DNA of 50,000 nucleotides from Tubulanus polymorphus. Taxonomy: Eukaryota > Nemertea > Palaeonemertea > Tubulaniformes > Tubulanidae. Made by a program: the position numbers and the translations under genes. Of this stretch, positions 46,379 to 50,000 are shown piece after piece (position 1 is the first letter of the stretch; each line of letters starts with the position of its first letter). The notes beneath the pieces are model-generated. The model saw only the letters and a program-made list of their open reading frames with translations. It was not told the origin of the DNA and ran no database searches. The DNA is taken from the NCBI RefSeq assembly GCF_964204645.1, contig NW_027437482.1, forward strand, positions 1 to 50,000, read 5' to 3'.

Positions 46379-46540
46379 CTGAAAATCAACATAATCGACT
46401 AAATTATTACTCAATTTCTAAGGACTTATAAACCTTTATCATCGATTAAAGGCCGAGCTCGGGTTTACAAGGAAGGACCATAAATATCAATGGATTCATT
46501 CTATCACTTGCAACCATTTGATTCAGAGCTCTGACAACTA

Positions 46541-46800
46541 GAGAATCGCCATGTGTGCAGGGGCCAGTTGCATAGTCATGGCTTAGACTTAAGACTACTC
46601 TAAGACCAACTTAGTTAATAATATAACCAATCTAACAACTTAAGACCAGGGCCCTGTTTCACAAAAAAGTTAAACTCAAATTCTTGGTGTAATTGCCATT
46701 GGTTACTTCATTTCTTCAATGAACACAACAATTCAAACTTAACCGTTTAAGCCTTAAACTTTTTCGTGAAACTGCACCCAGTCCCAAGATTTAAGACCAC
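46541..46800. mobile_element. MITE-like element (46649-46779) nested in a second decayed palindromic repeat
   Basis: Terminal inverted repeats GGGCCCTGTTTCACAAAAAA (from 46649) and the reverse complement of ACTTTTTCGTGAAACTGCA (ending about 46779) enclose about 130 bp without coding sequence. Flanking TTAAGACCA and TTTAAGACCA, and an outer GGGCCAGTTGCATAGTCATG, suggest insertion into another non-autonomous DNA-transposon relic. Confidence 0.6.
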
Positions 46801-47237
46801 CATTATAACATCATTAGAGCAATTCACAAAAATCATATCAAATATTCGATATAAATAAGAGTAACTAAACGAACCTGATCTAAACATCACCTTCTTTTGA
46901 GTAGAATAAACAAAACTCTAGCGTTACGCCTACATCTGAAATAATACAAAACACTGAAAATCATTTTTTTCATACAAGACTTAACGGTAAATTGGTTCAG
47001 ACTTAGAGCAGGGAACACTATATGAATTTATTCCCACACCGTCTGAAATTACAGATTTCACAATGAAATTTGCAGCGTGTTCGTTGCTCAGCAGCAGGTG
47101 AATCGCAACATTCAAACATGTTTGATATTTCCACAGTTAATTTTGTCGCAGCAAATATTTTTGCTAAGTCCCAAACACAGTAAATTGAGCTGCAATCTTT
47201 GACAAGCTTTCAAATCATGATAGCATCAATGATTTGA
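46800..47237. repeat. Dispersed repeat family X, copy 2 (internal part)
   Basis: Starts at CATTATAACATCATTAGAGC and matches 43390-43910 of copy 1, lacking about 60 bp near 46965 and truncated at both ends. Confidence 0.7.
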
Positions 47238-47282
47238 GACAGTAACCACTTGATCTGGTTTATGCGCAGTGTTTAGAACTAG

Positions 47283-47935
47283 GTCAATTTCAGGTGTAGA
47301 CGTGTCGCAGGTTTCAGTTATTGAGATCCTCCTCCATTAGACTGAAAATAAATCAAACAACATTCATTATAACATCATTAGAGCAATTCACAAAAATCAT
47401 ATCAAATATTCGACATGAATAAGAGTAACTAAACAAACCTGATCTAAACATCATCTTCTTTTGAGTAGAATAAACAAAACTCTAGCGTTACGCCTACATC
47501 TGAAATAATACAAAACACTGAAAATCATTATTTCTTCATCAGATAAAAAATGAAAACAGATTCAAAATGCATTTAGTGCCAACAATTTTCAGGCTTAGAA
47601 TTTTTTTTCTCATACAAGACATAACTGTAAATTGGTTCAGACTTAGAGCAGGGAACACTAGCCTATATGAATTTATTCCCACACCGTCTGAAATTACAGA
47701 TTTCACAATGAAATTTGCAGCGTGTTCGTTGCTCAGCAGCAGGTGAATCGCACCATTCAAACATGTTTGATATTTCCACAGTTAATTTTGTCGCAGCAAA
47801 TAATTTTGCTAAGTCCCAAACACAGTAAATTGAGCCGCAAGCTTTCAAATCATGATGGCATCAATGATTTGAGAACGGCGCTGAAAACCTGCTTGGATTT
47901 TGGTTAACTCGGTTTTAAAACACCACTGAAACTGG
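47283..47935. repeat. Dispersed repeat family X, copy 3
   Basis: Starts at GTCAATTTCAGGTGTAGACG and matches 43310-43960 of copy 1. It carries the partly conserved minus-strand short frame (47663-47848). Not recognised as any known protein. Confidence 0.7.
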
Positions 47936-48195
47936 TTTGTAGAGGTCTGTGATTAGGGCCTAAGATATATCTACCTGAATTGAGGGATCACTTGTTCACT
48001 TCATCGCCAAACAGTTATTCCTTGAACTCTCTGATGACTGCAGTTATTCAGTTGAGCATCACCCTGAAATAAACATAGAAACCTGTCAGAGAAAGCACTC
48101 TAAAATCCAGGGTATCAGAGGGTCAAATGCTCCATCTGTATTGATAGTAATAGTTTAGGCCTCGATCCACTCTTTATGTCATTGATACTTTTTAC
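47936..48195. other. Interval without recognised feature
   Basis: No coding frame, RNA gene or repeat recognised between family X copy 3 and the SINE. Confidence 0.5.
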
Positions 48196-48510
48196 TGCGG
48201 TGAGGGCTAGTGGTTAGAGCGTTCATCTCTGGGAAGCCAGGTCGTGGGTTCGATCCCCGTTGTGTCCTCGGGCAAGACACTTATCCTCACTGCCTCTCTC
48301 CACCCAGGAGTAAATGGGTACCTGGTCTGATAGAAGACTCCTGAGCGCTTGTTAGCAGCTCGGTGTTACTTCTCCAAAGGGAGAGATGACTGATACATGT
48401 TAGAGTATTAAAATTGGCCCGGGTAATAATACCGAAAAATGTAAAGCGCTCTGAGCAGCTTGGCTGGATTTAGCACTATATAAGACACATATTAATATTA
48501 TTATTATTAC
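48196..48510 (+). mobile_element. tRNA-derived SINE with conserved central domain and LINE-like tail
   Basis: The head has an A box (GGCTAGTGGTTAGAGCG) and B box (GTGGGTTCGATCCCC). The centre (GGCAAGACACTTATCCTCAC, then TCCACCCAGGAGTAAATGGG) resembles the conserved core domain of widespread metazoan SINEs. The tail (GTAAAGCGCTCTGAGCAGC, then AGCACTATATAAGAC) is of the CR1/L2-clade LINE type and ends in an ATT microsatellite (about 48490-48510). It is unrelated to the satellite's tRNA head or to the PLE tail. Confidence 0.85.
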
Positions 48511-49074
48511 TGAATGATAATGGTTTTACAGCACGCATCAGTGAATAGAGATTGCTGCTGCTCGTGGGGTTAAACCGGAGTGTTTTATGTCGCTCTCCAT
48601 CTCGAATCACCTTCATACATCACAAGTATTCGATTCATAAGTAAATCTACTTACTGTATTTCAATGTTGAAATGGTTTGAAGACATTCTGTCGCTTCTGC
48701 GTTGAAAGAGAAGCTTCTAAATATTTCAAGTGTAAATAGCGATTTATTCGTCCGCCATGCTTGTTCTGCAGACCGCGCAGCTCGAGGTCGACTCGGACTC
48801 AGGCTTTGCGCTCCGAGCACCAACTAAAGAGTTCACGGTTCTAGCCGCGGATGGCTTTAGATACCGCTCCGGATTACTAGCGGGGGTAATGAATTCCACG
48901 GAATTAGCAATACGTAGCAATTCTAGTGAACTTCCGAGCTATTGTTCGAATAAAACATTCTAAAATTATTCCCAATTAATGAAAGAATCAAATAATCTTA
49001 TAAGTTGAATTGGTGACTCACAACACGTATTTAACCTAATAGTTTTTTTCAGCGGGGCACGGCTGAGAGTATCG
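48511..49074. other. Interval without recognised feature
   Basis: A 68-codon frame at 48757-48963 is open but has no recognisable domain, and no splice or promoter context supports it. Confidence 0.5.
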
Positions 49075-50000
49075 ACAAGTTTTGTATTTCTTTAACAAAT
49101 ATCTGTGAAATTTTTTGCTAAAAATTCATTCTATTATTATATCGATAAAAATAAGTGTAGTTATTCATTTCAGTATGAAATTTGGCTCTGTTTTCAGGAA
49201 TTACTATTTTTCCAGACATCGGATCCAGAATATCACCTTGCCATCACCATGACAACGCACCAGTCAACAAACAACAATCATTCAGAAATGAAGCCCTGTA
49301 GATTCTTGAATTTGGTTTCAAGTTTCTTTATTTTGTTTGAATAGATTATGAATAATGCAAAGTTTACAAGAGACACTGGTTTTATCAAAATCATCTCTGG
49401 AAGACAGTGCCAATCCTGGAAGGGTTTTAACAGTCACTCAGATATTGTGTTCCACTGCATTCAGATCAAACCAACAGTTCACACTCAATTTGAGAACTAT
49501 TTTGTGTTTATCTAAAATGCATTTCACGTTTATTTTGACTCAAGATATAAATTTCTAAATTTCCAATAGATGGCGTCTGTGATATACAGTTTAATCCAAT
49601 ACGAATACGTATTCGTATTAATCCAATAATTTGGTGGTTCAGCAGATATCCAATAGGTGGCGATCATGTCGTAGTAACTATTCATCAGTATATATCAGAC
49701 ACCCTGGTTTATCATCTGATCAAAATCACTGGGTTCGAGCTTGGGATATCCCTCCAAATCCTCTAAACCGCATGAAACATCACAGTCATTAAGAATCAAC
49801 AATTCATTCATTTGACGTGCAGTCAATTTCAGGTGTAGACGTGTCGCAGGTTTCAGTTATTGAGATTCTCCTCCATTAGACTGAAAATAAATCAAACAAC
49901 ATTCATTATAACATCATTAGAGCAATTTCACAAAAATCATAGTAAATATTCGATATAAATAAGAGTAACTAAACGAACCTGATCTAAACATCATCTTCTT
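49075..50000. repeat. Dispersed repeat family X, copy 4 (runs off the window)
   Basis: Aligns with 42574-43480 of copy 1 in the same orientation with small indels. It contains a perfect 22-bp palindrome (AATACGAATAC/GTATTCGTATT, 49598-49619) that is only half present in copy 1 near 43100. It continues past 50000. Confidence 0.75.

Overview
The window is eukaryotic, and almost certainly metazoan. It has TTAGGG-type telomeric repeats, a Penelope-like retroelement (PLE) array, tRNA-derived SINE sequence, a TATA promoter and degenerate interspersed repeats, and no bacterial-style operons. The SINE and MITE types fit a marine invertebrate, perhaps a mollusc or another lophotrochozoan; that is an inference. 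The plus strand carries the C-rich telomeric strand (CCCTAA), so the nearest chromosome end lies to the left. The layout reads as a subtelomere: satellite (distal), retroelement chain, then ordinary repeat-rich interior DNA (proximal).

Layout. 1-8816: 26 complete and one partial copy of a ~335 bp satellite. Each monomer combines a tRNA-like pol III promoter with sequence resembling the 3' end of the neighbouring retroelement. 8816-42056: seven co-oriented PLE copies, named A to G here. A (8816-12696) is 5'-truncated and fused to the satellite. B (14902), C (19111), D (23261), E (27411), F (31561) and G (37904) are full length, 4137 bp each (4140 in G). B-C, C-D, D-E and E-F are joined through short CCCTAA tracts. 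A-B and F-G are joined through a near-identical 2.2 kb segment (12697-14901 and 35698-37903) ending in a TATA/initiator promoter exactly at the first base of the next unit. Unit G ends in telomeric repeats at 42056, where interior DNA begins. 42057-50000: a 37 bp minisatellite, at least four copies of an unclassified dispersed repeat, a small MITE-like element, a tRNA-SINE, and one possible RNF19-like E3 ligase exon on the minus strand. I see no complete host gene.

How the element works (part observation, part inference). Each unit has two frames. ORF1 (519-520 aa) has a basic N-terminal region with a possible histone-fold-like helical part, a long Pro/Ser/Arg linker, and a C-terminal SGNH/GDSL-hydrolase-like domain with all key residues. 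ORF2 is a PLE reverse transcriptase with a Cys cluster and a C-terminal GIY-YIG endonuclease. ORF2 has no usable ATG. ORF1 ends in a textbook -1 ribosomal frameshift signal: slippery TTTAAAC in the correct phase, abutting the stop codon, a 7-nt spacer, and a 9-bp stem-loop. A -1 slip there enters the ORF2 frame with no intervening stop, predicting a 1338-residue ORF1-RT-EN polyprotein. The 3' end of every unit is a telomere-like C-rich sequence that merges into CCCTAA repeats, so units point with their 3' ends toward the centromere. This is the polarity expected of elements added at, or inserted into, telomeric repeats. The nearest known parallels are rotifer Athena/Terminon PLEs and, in logic, Drosophila HeT-A. 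The combination seen here (EN-positive PLE, SGNH ORF1, -1 frameshifting, telomeric joints and a tRNA-headed satellite sharing its 3' end) is the candidate undescribed system in this window.
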